Assembly: GCA_964364225.1 (NCBI GenBank)
Contig: CAYIKP010000010.1
Span: forward strand, 1-37,832
From: 12-FULL-44-12b sp964364225
GTDB taxonomy: Bacteria > Patescibacteriota > Minisyncoccia > Phycocordibacterales > Zambryskibacteraceae
Direction of reading: 5' to 3'
Length of the DNA stretch: 37,832 nt
How positions within the stretch are numbered: the stretch's first letter is position 1; every line of letters begins with the position of its first letter. The position numbers and the translations under genes were made by a program. The notes under the pieces were generated by a model. It made no database searches, was not told where the DNA came from, and saw only the letters and a list, made by a program, of their open reading frames with translations. Shown piece by piece: positions 24,127 through 31,748 of this stretch.

Positions 24127-25185
24127 TTAACCTACGAAATGATATTTTCCTTCTTTATCTTTTTTGAAGAACTTTGGATTTTGAAGATTTACCAAAATTG
24201 TGTTCTCTTTTACGTATCTCTCTTTCAAAACCTTCTCAACAATCTTGTCTTTTGGAAGTGGGCCGTTCTTTTCGATTATTGAAACAATTACATCTTTAAC
24301 AACACCTGGTGCATAACCCCATTCCTTTAGGGCGTAGAGACCACGACCTACAAGAACGAAACGGGCGTCTTTAATGAGCTCATTGTGAGTTGTTGCAACA
24401 TGAGCTCTCTTATTAAAGAAAGTGGTTATAGCACGAGCAACGTCACGGAAGTGAATTGGTGAACCATGTTTACGAATAACTAAGTATGCGTAATCTCTTA
24501 TACCTTTAGCTTTTACATTCTGTGAACTAGTCTTGCCCCACTCGCCTAATGGATTTTTTCCAATCTTGTGAGAAACATTTAACCAACGCTTTATAATCTC
24601 ATCATTTTTATATTCATCATTAAGATCCTTTACATATTCCAAAAAATTCTTAACTAGCTCCCCTTCAGGAACAAGTTCGTTGTCATCAAGTGATGCATAA
24701 AGTTTTTCTAATGCCCCTTGAACATTTTTTGAAAGTGTTCCATCTATATGCCAACGATGTCTAAAGTTTGCATCTTCTTTTTCTTTTGTAAATTGTTCAC
24801 CCAAAATAAGTAGAAAGTGAATATGGTTTTGCATTGAAGACTCAGTCCCGAATGCTTCCATTAACTCTTGGTGAGCAATAATGCCTCCAAGCTTCCTCAA
24901 AATTCCTTTTAATTCTTCAAAAGTAGTTGTTTCAGTTTTATATTCTTTTGATTTACGAATATTATTTAGAGAGTATTCGTCAATTTGACGCACTCTTTCA
25001 CGAGTAATGCCGTATTTCTTTCCAATGGCCTCAAGAGTCATTGGTTTCGTGTCTGTGCCCAGCCCATAACGCTTTGTAACGATATCTCTAGCCCTAGCAG
25101 GAAGGCTTAAAAGAAGTTTCTTAACCACCTGTTTTGGCTTGAAATTGGGCTTAATTGAGGTCTTTTTTGCTGTTTTGGTTGCCAT
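24127..25185 (-). CDS. Sigma-70 region 4 / HARE-HTH fusion regulator
   Basis: A 352-residue likely DNA-binding protein. Residues about 30-80 are a sigma region 4 helix-turn-helix: RDIVTKRYGLG, then LEAIGKKYGITRERVRQIDE. No sigma region 2 is present, so it is not a full sigma factor. Residues about 229-292 match a HARE-HTH domain (DYAYLVIRKHGSPIHFRDVA, ending VGRGLYALKEWGY), and a further winged-helix-like segment closes the protein. HARE-HTH occurs in the RNA polymerase delta subunit and in chromatin proteins. Such fusions recur in CPR genomes; a polymerase-associated role is inferred. Confidence 0.85.
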   Translation of the reverse strand: MATKTAKKTSIKPNFKPKQVVKKLLLSLPARARDIVTKRYGLGTDTKPMTLEAIGKKYGITRERVRQIDEYSLNNIRKSKEYKTETTTFEELKGILRKLGGIIAHQELMEAFGTESSMQNHIHFLLILGEQFTKEKEDANFRHRWHIDGTLSKNVQGALEKLYASLDDNELVPEGELVKNFLEYVKDLNDEYKNDEIIKRWLNVSHKIGKNPLGEWGKTSSQNVKAKGIRDYAYLVIRKHGSPIHFRDVARAITTFFNKRAHVATTHNELIKDARFVLVGRGLYALKEWGYAPGVVKDVIVSIIEKNGPLPKDKIVEKVLKERYVKENTILVNLQNPKFFKKDKEGKYHFVG

Positions 25186-25265
25186 ATTGTGTAATTTGTA
25201 TATATGCTTTTTATCACCTATTGGTTAAGAAGTCAAATTATACAACAATATGGTGTAATTTGCCC

Positions 25266-28079
25266 CTAAAGAACAATACTGACTACCCTACCTTTTACAT
25301 AAATAAACTTTTGAATCGGACCCGTTAGATATTTTTTAAATTCTTCACTCGCTTCAATTTGAGTTTTTATATCTACCTCTTCAGCGGTATTTTTTATATC
25401 AATAGTGCCTCTAAACTTTCCGTTTATTTGCACAGAAATTTTCACAAAGCTGCTTTCAGAAATTTTTTGAGCTGTAGGCCATTCTGATTGATGTATTGAC
25501 CCTTCCATGCCAATTTTCTGCCATAGCTCCTCAGCAATATGTGGAGCAAATGGAGCGAGTACTTGAAGAAATCTTGCAAAATCTTTTTGAGGAAGTTCTT
25601 TTTCTTTTTCCAAAGAATTAGCACAAATCATTAATTGTGAAATTGCGGTATTGAAAGACATGCTCTCAATATCCTGAGAAACCTTCTCAATTGTTTTTTC
25701 AAAAGTGCTTACATCAAGCAAAGCACCATCTTTTTTTACCCTTTCAGCCAAAACAAATATCCTCTCTAAAAATCTATGAGGTCCTACAATGCCGTCTTGT
25801 GACCAGGCTACAGCTTGTTCAAATGGACCAATAAACATTTCATAAAGGCGTAGCGTGTCGGCGCCATAAGTTTTAACTATTCCATCGGGATTTATGACAT
25901 TGCCCAATGATTTAGACATCTTCACTCCTCCCTCTGCCAAAATGAGTCCGTGGGAAGTTCTCTTTTTATAAGGTTCGCCTGTTGGCACTAATTTATGATC
26001 ATATAAAAACTTGTTCCAAAAACGGGAATATAAAAGGTGGAGAGTGGTGTGCTCCATTCCTCCGTTATACCAATCGATTCCGCCACCGGAATCGCCCTGA
26101 GCTTGTCGAAGGGCATCGTTCCCCATCCAATATTTAAGTTTTTCCATTGATGCAAATTCTTTTTTATTTTGTGGGTCGGTATACCTCAAGAAATACCAGC
26201 TTGAACCAGCCCAATTTGGCATTGTATCGGTTTCTCTTTTTGCAGGACCCTTGCATTGTGGACACTTCACATTTACCCACTTAGACACGCTAGCTAATGG
26301 CGACTCACCCGTGTCTGTATATGTATATTTTTTAACTTTTGGCAGTTTAACTGGCAAATCTTTTTCTGGCACAGGAATTATTCCCTGCCCTGAGGGGTCT
26401 CGAAGGGCGCATTTTTCGCAGTGAATTACTGGGATTGGCTCNNNNNNNNNNNNNNNNNNNNNNNNNNNNNNNNNNNNNNNNNNNNNNNNNNNNNNNNNNN
26501 NNNNNNNNNNNNNNNNNNNNNNNNNNNNNNNNNNNNNNNNNTGAGGTAAAACATAGTCTGCAATCCATATTGGAATTTCTTCTTTGTTGGCAGGATTGAT
26601 TGCTTTTACTCCTTTTAATTCAACCCCTGTTTTTTGTTTACCTTCAGTAGTTCTCTCAATTTCAGTCTTCTTTTTAGATTGAGCAACATAATTCTCAACC
26701 TCTTCCCTGTTTGTAATTGCTAACTTTTTAACAAGCTCGTGCTCTGGCGCAAGCACCATATATGTCGCGCCAAAAATTGTGTCTGGGCGAGTAGTGAAAA
26801 CTTTAATACTATCAATACAATGTTCTAGTACTTCTGATTCTATTTCGCCACAAAAGTGTGGTTTTTGAGCAACATAATCAAACAGCTGACCACCTATTTT
26901 CTGATGTAGTTTGAAGGTGTTGTCTTGCGGTACTGAACTGTCTTTCAAGTCTCTTAACAGAGACACATTGCCTGCATTTTTTTTGATACGCTCAAAATCA
27001 AATTTCCAATCAAAGGCCTTGGCTGGGAAATCTTCATCCAAGAAATTGTTTTCCATGTATGAACCAATCAAGATTGTGTTTCTTATTGGTGTAGAAAGTT
27101 TTTCTAAAATTTTAAGAGCGACAACTCCTCCTAAACTGTGTCCAATTAAAACTGTATTTTCGTCAAATGGAACATTTTTCAAAACATACCCAACTTGACT
27201 CATTACAATCGGGTCATCAGTGTTTGGTAATTTTGGACAATAGACTTTTGCTCCAGTTTTTTCTAGTTCATTTTTTAACCATGGAAAAAAATTTGCTTCT
27301 GGTGAACCTGTATAGCCATGCAAAAGAACATATGAGGGTTTAATGCTTTCTTTTAGTGGAAAACCTATTTCTACACCCTCGCTTTTTCCTATCCAATTTC
27401 TTTGTTGAATTTTTACTCGCTCTGGATAGTCCACATCGTCCAAATCTTTGTGCAAACGCTCTGCATATTTTGTGATGGCAAGCATCCATTGTTCCTTTTC
27501 TCTTTTTTCTACCGCTGTTCCACATCTTTCACATTTACCATCAACCACTTCTTCATTTGCTAAACCAATTTTATCTTTTGGACACCAATTAATTTCAGAT
27601 TTTGCCTTATACGCGAGGCCATGCTTCAAAAGTTGTAAGAAAATCCATTGTGTCCATTTGTAATACTTTGGATCTGTTGTATTTACTTCTCGCGACCAGT
27701 CAAAAGACATCCCAAGAGATTTGAATTGTTTGCGAAAATTATCCGTATTTTTCTTTGTTACTTTTTCAGGAGCAATTCCTGTCTTTATGGCGTAGTTTTC
27801 TGTGGGTAAACCGAAGGCATCCCAACCAATTGGAAACATCACATTAAAGCCCTGCATACGCCTTTTACGAGCAACTATGTCCATTGCTGTATAACCTCGC
27901 ACATGGCCTGTATGAAGCCCATCGCCAGAGGGATATGGAAACTCCATTAATGCGTAAAACTTTTTTTCTTTTGCACCTGCCCTGAGCGAAGTCGAAGGGT
28001 CTACAGCTTTGTAAGGCTTTTTAGACTCCCAAACTTTCTGCCATTTTTTCTCAATTTTGGCTGGGTCGTATTTACTCAT
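25266..28079 (-). CDS. leuS: Leucyl-tRNA synthetase with inserted alpha/beta-hydrolase domain (internal gap)
   Basis: Class I synthetase: FPYPSGDGLHTGHVRGY (HIGH) and GGVKMSKSLGN (KMSKS) are intact, with a zinc site CPKDK...CERCG. Numbered from the TTG at 28088, residues about 249-415 are a serine-hydrolase domain like RBBP9/YdeN: YVLLHGYTGSPEANFFPWL, nucleophile GHS318LGG, D383-S-S-V-P and H411-F, a complete apparent triad. It sits exactly between GFPLKE and SIKVFTTRPDTIFGATY, where the CP1 editing domain begins. The N run removes part of CP1; both flanks stay in frame. Three palindromic elements are read in frame. I use the ATG at 28079. Confidence 0.95.
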   Translation of the reverse strand: MSKYDPAKIEKKWQKVWESKKPYKAVDPSTSLRAGAKEKKFYALMEFPYPSGDGLHTGHVRGYTAMDIVARKRRMQGFNVMFPIGWDAFGLPTENYAIKTGIAPEKVTKKNTDNFRKQFKSLGMSFDWSREVNTTDPKYYKWTQWIFLQLLKHGLAYKAKSEINWCPKDKIGLANEEVVDGKCERCGTAVEKREKEQWMLAITKYAERLHKDLDDVDYPERVKIQQRNWIGKSEGVEIGFPLKESIKPSYVLLHGYTGSPEANFFPWLKNELEKTGAKVYCPKLPNTDDPIVMSQVGYVLKNVPFDENTVLIGHSLGGVVALKILEKLSTPIRNTILIGSYMENNFLDEDFPAKAFDWKFDFERIKKNAGNVSLLRDLKDSSVPQDNTFKLHQKIGGQLFDYVAQKPHFCGEIESEVLEHCIDSIKVFTTRPDTIFGATYMVLAPEHELVKKLAITNREEVENYVAQSKKKTEIERTTEGKQKTGVELKGVKAINPANKEEIPIWIADYVLPXXXXXXXXXXXXXXXXXXXXXXXXXXXXXXXXXXEPIPVIHCEKCALRDPSGQGIIPVPEKDLPVKLPKVKKYTYTDTGESPLASVSKWVNVKCPQCKGPAKRETDTMPNWAGSSWYFLRYTDPQNKKEFASMEKLKYWMGNDALRQAQGDSGGGIDWYNGGMEHTTLHLLYSRFWNKFLYDHKLVPTGEPYKKRTSHGLILAEGGVKMSKSLGNVINPDGIVKTYGADTLRLYEMFIGPFEQAVAWSQDGIVGPHRFLERIFVLAERVKKDGALLDVSTFEKTIEKVSQDIESMSFNTAISQLMICANSLEKEKELPQKDFARFLQVLAPFAPHIAEELWQKIGMEGSIHQSEWPTAQKISESSFVKISVQINGKFRGTIDIKNTAEEVDIKTQIEASEEFKKYLTGPIQKFIYVKGRVVSIVL
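26094..26114. repeat. In-frame palindromic element in leuS (a)
   Basis: CCCTGAGCTTGTCGAAGGG within gccctgag...aagggc; read on the minus strand as ALRQAQGD between the normal segments YWMGND and GGGIDWYNGG. Confidence 0.75.
26387..26408. repeat. In-frame palindromic element in leuS (b)
   Basis: gccctgagggg followed by tctcgaagggc; read as ALRDPSGQG inside the second zinc-ribbon region (HCEKC...). It lies 33 nt from the scaffold gap. Confidence 0.7.
26442..26541. other. Scaffold gap (100 N) inside leuS
   Basis: Exactly 100 N. The frame happens to be kept, but the LeuRS segment missing between IADYVL and EPIPV is normally about 110-130 residues, so the true gap is probably nearer 350 nt. Confidence 0.9.
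26841..27344 (-). other. Serine-hydrolase domain inserted in LeuRS
   Basis: Approximate extent of the inserted domain, from residue 249 to 416 of the leuS product. Ser318, Asp383 and His411 make the likely triad. Base composition looks like the rest of leuS, so the insertion does not look recent. Confidence 0.8.
27979..28000. repeat. In-frame palindromic element in leuS (c)
   Basis: gccctgagcgaagtcgaagg followed by gt; read as DPSTSLRAGA near the N-terminus, between KPYKAV and KEKKFYALMEFPYPSG. Confidence 0.75.
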
Positions 28080-28115
28080 ATACAGCAAAATATAGCATTT
28101 TTCTTCTTAACTTCA

Positions 28116-28186
28116 GAGCGAGGATATTCGTTTTAAATGCATTGGTGACCTTTCGTCGCTCGCATTTAAAACGAACATCCGAGCGA
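28116..28186. repeat. 71-nt palindromic repeat, copy 2
   Basis: Same element and orientation as 21668-21738, with three substitutions, one of which keeps arm pairing. It lies between the membrane-protein stop and the leuS start. Confidence 0.85.
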
Positions 28187-28189
28187 CCT

Positions 28190-28720
28190 TTAATCGCGAA
28201 ATTTCTTGAGTGCCACCCAAACAAGAATTGCCAATGCTATGCCAAGAATTATTACCTTTATAGAATCATCTGCTGAACTCCAATAACGCATTGAAGCAAC
28301 AATAAATGAGAGTACACCCGCCAAAGAGAGCGACTGACCTATTGTCATATTTCCTTTAAAGAAGTTTCCTCCAGCTACACAGAGCGCTCCGAGAATTACT
28401 AACGTGACAAAAACATTTCTGTTGTATGTTTTTTGCGCAGAGTCATAATCTTGCCTGCACGTGAACTGCAAATCACAATAGCCTGTTGCTTCTGTTTTTT
28501 GTGGTGCGTAATAATTATTTTCGTTCCACTGGCCACCTTTGGAAACACAAGAGTTTTTTGTGTTGGCCTCTACTACCTGTTCAGTATTTGGGCAAAATTT
28601 TACGAAATCTGGCTGTTTATAAACAAGCGAAAGTGCGTAATTAAAGAAAAGGTTTATTACTATTACCATTCCAATAATTAGCGACCATTTGAGTACTTTT
28701 GATGTTTTATTTGGTTCCAT
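28190..28720 (-). CDS. Four-helix membrane protein with a cysteine-containing outer loop
   Basis: I do not recognise the family. From the ATG at 28720 the 176-residue product starts MEPNKTSKVLKW, has a helix at about 11-32, an outer loop of about 70 residues with four Cys (FCPN, NSCVSKGGQW, GYCDLQFTCRQDY), then three close helices to the end (VFVTLVILGALCVAG, SLSLAGVLSFIVAS, IILGIALAILVWVAL). A TATAAT box at 28732-28727 ends 6 nt before this ATG, so the mRNA is probably leaderless. Starts further upstream would run through that box and into the terminator of the next gene. Confidence 0.78.
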   Translation of the reverse strand: MEPNKTSKVLKWSLIIGMVIVINLFFNYALSLVYKQPDFVKFCPNTEQVVEANTKNSCVSKGGQWNENNYYAPQKTEATGYCDLQFTCRQDYDSAQKTYNRNVFVTLVILGALCVAGGNFFKGNMTIGQSLSLAGVLSFIVASMRYWSSADDSIKVIILGIALAILVWVALKKFRD

Positions 28721-28726
28721 ATACAT

Positions 28727-28732
28727 ATTATA
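28727..28732 (-). promoter_or_regulatory. -10 box immediately before a start codon
   Basis: Perfect TATAAT. With normal spacing transcription would begin at the A of the ATG at 28720. No good -35 box is seen. Confidence 0.5.
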
Positions 28733-28771
28733 TCCTGAATTCAACAATGCTTCGTTATCTGAAAACTGAAA

Positions 28772-28801
28772 CCCCATCTCTGCTTTCGCTAGAAGATGGG
28801 G
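28772..28801 (-). terminator. Terminator of the 47-residue gene
   Basis: ccccatct pairs with agatgggg; on the minus strand TTTCAGTTTTC follows. Confidence 0.65.
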
Positions 28802-28822
28802 CTTTGGGTTGATGCAGGTATT

Positions 28823-28966
28823 TTACCGCTCAGCACCTGTTTTGTTGTTCCACTTGGGCCAACGGCCATTGGCAAGTCTACCACCGACACAGCGATACCA
28901 ACCAGTATGTTGGCCATACTTATCGTATTCAAACTCGTATTGGCCAAGTCTCTGCCAACCATACAT
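28823..28966 (-). CDS. 47-residue aromatic small protein
   Basis: Found by direct translation in a frame other than the longest open frame here. It begins MYGWQRLGQYEFEYDKYGQH, continues TGWYRCVGGRLANGRWPKW and ends NNKTGAER: rich in Tyr, Trp and Gly, one Cys. A GGAGGT site lies 6 nt before the ATG, a near-perfect promoter is upstream, and a terminator follows, so this is a complete single gene. No family is recognised. Like the other solo genes here it is GC-richer than the core genes. Confidence 0.72.
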   Translation of the reverse strand: MYGWQRLGQYEFEYDKYGQHTGWYRCVGGRLANGRWPKWNNKTGAER

Positions 28967-29029
28967 AATGTGACCTCCAAATTCTGGTTTGTGCTGTACA
29001 GCGTTGGGATTAAATCTTAGTCCTTTACA

Positions 29030-29058
29030 ATATTAGCACAACATATTAACTATGTCAA
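29030..29058 (-). promoter_or_regulatory. Promoter of the 47-residue gene
   Basis: TTGACA (29058-29053), a 17-nt spacer, TAATAT (29035-29030) on the minus strand. Confidence 0.75.
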
Positions 29059-29139
29059 TATGGTCAGATTCTAAACTCTATAACCCCAGTAGTAGAGCAA
29101 AGCTCACTACGGGGCAAGCATCTCCTTTTTACTTAGTGG

Positions 29140-30138
29140 CTATATTCGGAATTCAATGACGTCTCCATCACGCACGACATAATCTTTCCCTTCTACTCTC
29201 ACCTTTCCTTTTTCGCGAGCCCCTGCGTAAGAACCTAAATTAATTAAATCTTCATACGCCACCACTTCCGCACGAATAAATTTATCTTTAAAGTCTGTGT
29301 GAATTGCAGTGCCTGCGATTGGTGCAGTTGAACCTTTTTCAATAGTCCATGCACGAGTTTCATCTTTTCCTGTTGTGAAATAAGTTTCTAGTCCTAGAAG
29401 CTCATAACTTTTCTTTATTAGATTATCTAGTCCTGTTCCAAACACAGAATCAATTTCAACGAACATTCCAGGAATTTTGCTCTTGGCTTCCTCGTCATTT
29501 TCGCTCGCTGCTGAATTATTCAAAACATAAAGAATGGGTTTCATAGTAAGGAGGCACATTCCTTTTATTATTTCTTTTTCCTCTTTTGTTAAATTAAGCG
29601 TTTGAGCAAGTTTACCTTCAAGTAAAACTGCTTCAACTTTTTTTAGAACCGCTTCTTCTGCAATCGCCAACTTGTTTCCGGCTTTCACATCCTTTTGTAA
29701 ATTTGAAAGACGCTTTGAAACAGTTTGCTCATCTGCAAGAACTAATTCCAAGTTTATAACTTCAATATCGTTTAGTGGATTCACTTTGCCTGCTACATGA
29801 ATAATGTCGTCATCCTTAAATACACGAACAACCTCTGCAATTGCATCCACTTCACGAATATTTGTAAGAAATTTATTTCCCAATCCTTCCCCTTCTGCCG
29901 CACCTTTCACAAGCCCTGCAATATCCACGAATTCAATAACTGCTGGAATTGTTTTTTCTGATTGAGAGATTTCTGTGAGCTTTGCTAGACGCTCATCTGG
30001 TACGGGAACGATTCCCACTGATGGATCAATGGTGCAAAAAGGATAATTTTCTGCTGGCACACTCTTTTTTGTTAGTGCGTTAAAAAGAGTAGATTTACCA
30101 ACATTTGGAAGCCCAACTATTCCTATACTTAATTTCAT
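29140..30138 (-). CDS. ychF: Ribosome-binding GTPase/ATPase YchF
   Basis: YchF (Obg family) binds ribosomes and prefers ATP in studied bacteria. The 332-residue product has G1 GLPNVGKST (9-17), ENYPFCTIDPSVGIVPVPD, G3 DIAGLVKGAAEGEGLGNKF, and a C-terminal TGS domain ending GKDYVVRDGDVIEFRI. The G4 position reads LNNSAASEND. It is about 30 residues shorter than usual (about 363), mostly in the middle helical domain. It is divergent from the gene at 30266. Confidence 0.95.
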   Translation of the reverse strand: MKLSIGIVGLPNVGKSTLFNALTKKSVPAENYPFCTIDPSVGIVPVPDERLAKLTEISQSEKTIPAVIEFVDIAGLVKGAAEGEGLGNKFLTNIREVDAIAEVVRVFKDDDIIHVAGKVNPLNDIEVINLELVLADEQTVSKRLSNLQKDVKAGNKLAIAEEAVLKKVEAVLLEGKLAQTLNLTKEEKEIIKGMCLLTMKPILYVLNNSAASENDEEAKSKIPGMFVEIDSVFGTGLDNLIKKSYELLGLETYFTTGKDETRAWTIEKGSTAPIAGTAIHTDFKDKFIRAEVVAYEDLINLGSYAGAREKGKVRVEGKDYVVRDGDVIEFRI

Positions 30139-30178
30139 ATCTAGAAATATAGCTAAAATAAGCCGTTTTTACGAGTAC

Positions 30179-30208
30179 TTGACTTTTTACGTATTTATAT
30201 GTTAAAAT
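30179..30208 (+). promoter_or_regulatory. Promoter of the membrane/coiled-coil gene
   Basis: TTGACT (30179-30184), an 18-nt spacer, TAAAAT (30203-30208) with an upstream TG. The surroundings (gag.acttgact, atatgttaa, aaagaag) closely resemble the promoter at 35938-35966. Confidence 0.65.
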
Positions 30209-30265
30209 GCGAAAAGAAGCTCATCGTTAGAACATCAATACTCATCGCATTCAGGAGGGATTCGA

Positions 30266-31450
30266 GTGGACACTACAACTGATCGTGAGGTTCAAATCTT
30301 CATAGAAGAACTTGTACCAGAATTAAAAGTTCCAGAAAAACCAAAAAGGCTCGGTTTTTGGGGCGCCATGAAAAAGGTTACGACTTATTGGAAGACTCTT
30401 CTTGACAGCAATAACCGTAAACTGGAAGACGACAGGGAGATGGGCAAAGTCATCAGTTACGTTGTCTCATTTGGCGCTGTTCTAGGGGCAACAATCCAAT
30501 TGTTTATCACTCCCGGAGATGGGCTTCTTATTTTAGGGGCATCGTTCCTAGGGACACTCTCGGCGTTTTTCTACTCAGTACTGTGGGCTTTATTGTTGGA
30601 TGGTGTAGAAAAGATTTTAGAGGTTTCAAATGACCTTCTACCTTTCTTATTCCTTTTTCCCACACTCTCGGTAGTTGGTTGGCACTACGGACATGACTTA
30701 GCCTATGTGCTACCAGTCTTACCGCTAGCAACGTGGGTTGGTCAAGCATTCTACTGGATGAGAAAATCGTCCAGAGAAGTACGCGAAGCGTTAAATACGC
30801 CTAACCCAAAGCTTCCATCCATTCAGGTGATCCAAGAACGACTCTTCGTTCACACTGAAAAAGTGGTCAGGGAGACACGAGAACAAGTTGTCAGCAGAGA
30901 CTCTGAAGTGAGTAGGCGCATATCGCTACTTAACGAAAGGATTTCTGAAGCCAGAGTGGTAATTCGCTACTTCGAGAAACGCCTAAAAGACGACTCGAAA
31001 AACGAACGGCTCAAGCAGAATCTCGAGAAAGCTAGAATCGCGCTTGAAATGTTCCTATTCGACCTCCAAAAGTTGAGTGAGGAGCAGGAAGTGGCAGTAC
31101 GATTCTTCAACGAAATAGAGAGCTCTATCCCGATCGAGAAGGGCAGGCTGGCGGATGAAGAATACGAAAATCGTCTTGCTATGCTTCTCGGAGAAGCAGA
31201 GCAAGCACGACAAATCTCTCGTGAGATTATCGAGGAAGCAGTTCGCCCTGCTCTCGAGCGCATACGCATGTTGGGTGAGGTGCGCGAACAACTACTTCTT
31301 CATGCGACCGCCATCATTGAGGGGCCCAGTCTTGTCCGCAGGATAGAAGCTGTTGCAGTAAGTGCTGCACAGGGTCGTATCAAACTCCATCACGCCATCG
31401 ACGCCACAAGTCAGAAGCTTGGCGTAGATGAGGAGAGATTAGTATCGTGA
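30266..31450 (+). CDS. Membrane protein with long C-terminal coiled coil
   Basis: A 394-residue protein of unknown family, starting at GTG 7 nt after a strong AGGAGGG. Residues 1-60 are charged and cytoplasmic. Four membrane helices follow at about 62-165 (VISYVVSFGAVLGATIQLFI, LILGASFLGTLSAFFYSVLW, LLPFLFLFPTLSVVGW, YVLPVLPLATWVGQAFYW). Residues about 175-394 are almost all charged helix, predicted coiled coil (LLNERISEARVVIRYFEKRL). This layout suits a membrane-tethered scaffold or sensor. GC-rich compared with ychF, with its own promoter and terminator. Confidence 0.82.
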   Translation: MDTTTDREVQIFIEELVPELKVPEKPKRLGFWGAMKKVTTYWKTLLDSNNRKLEDDREMGKVISYVVSFGAVLGATIQLFITPGDGLLILGASFLGTLSAFFYSVLWALLLDGVEKILEVSNDLLPFLFLFPTLSVVGWHYGHDLAYVLPVLPLATWVGQAFYWMRKSSREVREALNTPNPKLPSIQVIQERLFVHTEKVVRETREQVVSRDSEVSRRISLLNERISEARVVIRYFEKRLKDDSKNERLKQNLEKARIALEMFLFDLQKLSEEQEVAVRFFNEIESSIPIEKGRLADEEYENRLAMLLGEAEQARQISREIIEEAVRPALERIRMLGEVREQLLLHATAIIEGPSLVRRIEAVAVSAAQGRIKLHHAIDATSQKLGVDEERLVS

Positions 31451-31462
31451 TGTGTGTAATTC

Positions 31463-31493
31463 ACTCCGTACCGGATTTATTTCGGTACGGAGT
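31463..31493 (+). terminator. Terminator of the membrane/coiled-coil gene
   Basis: actccgtaccg pairs with cggtacggagt, followed by tttgttttttat. Confidence 0.88.
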
Positions 31494-31512
31494 TTTGTTT
31501 TTTATCGAATAT

Positions 31513-31540
31513 TTGACAACACTAAAAAACAATGTAGATT
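31513..31540 (+). promoter_or_regulatory. Promoter of the 55-residue gene
   Basis: TTGACA (31513-31518), a 16-nt spacer, TAGATT (31535-31540). Confidence 0.55.
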
Positions 31541-31577
31541 ACTAAAAAGATCCTTTCCCAAAACCAACGGAGCGCGG

Positions 31578-31745
31578 ATGACTAAGTACAAGATAACGTA
31601 TATTGCCGAAGGTGAGTATTACGAAATCACTTTCGACGTCAATACCGACGAGGAAGCCAAGGGTAGGCTTGAGGCTGAAAAAGAGAGAGTTGGTAAGCAT
31701 GCATCAAAGACGGTTCCGTTCGAACTGTTCCGCAAGATTGCATAG
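31578..31745 (+). CDS. 55-residue small protein
   Basis: I start at the ATG at 31578 (MTKYKITYIAEGEYYEITFD), preceded by GGAG. An upstream ATG in the same frame would have to read through the previous gene's terminator and this gene's promoter. The product has a beta-hairpin-like start, a helix (NTDEEAKGRLEAEKERVG), and ends VPFELFRKIA. No family is recognised. Its own promoter and terminator make it another solo cassette. Confidence 0.7.
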   Translation: MTKYKITYIAEGEYYEITFDVNTDEEAKGRLEAEKERVGKHASKTVPFELFRKIA

Positions 31746-31748
31746 CCT

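Noticed and set aside
28789..28980. 63-residue minus-strand open frame
   Set aside because: It overlaps the 47-residue gene, lacks a Shine-Dalgarno site at its start and runs into the terminator stem.
31452..31577. Upstream extension of the 55-residue gene
   Set aside because: It would translate the previous gene's terminator and this gene's promoter.
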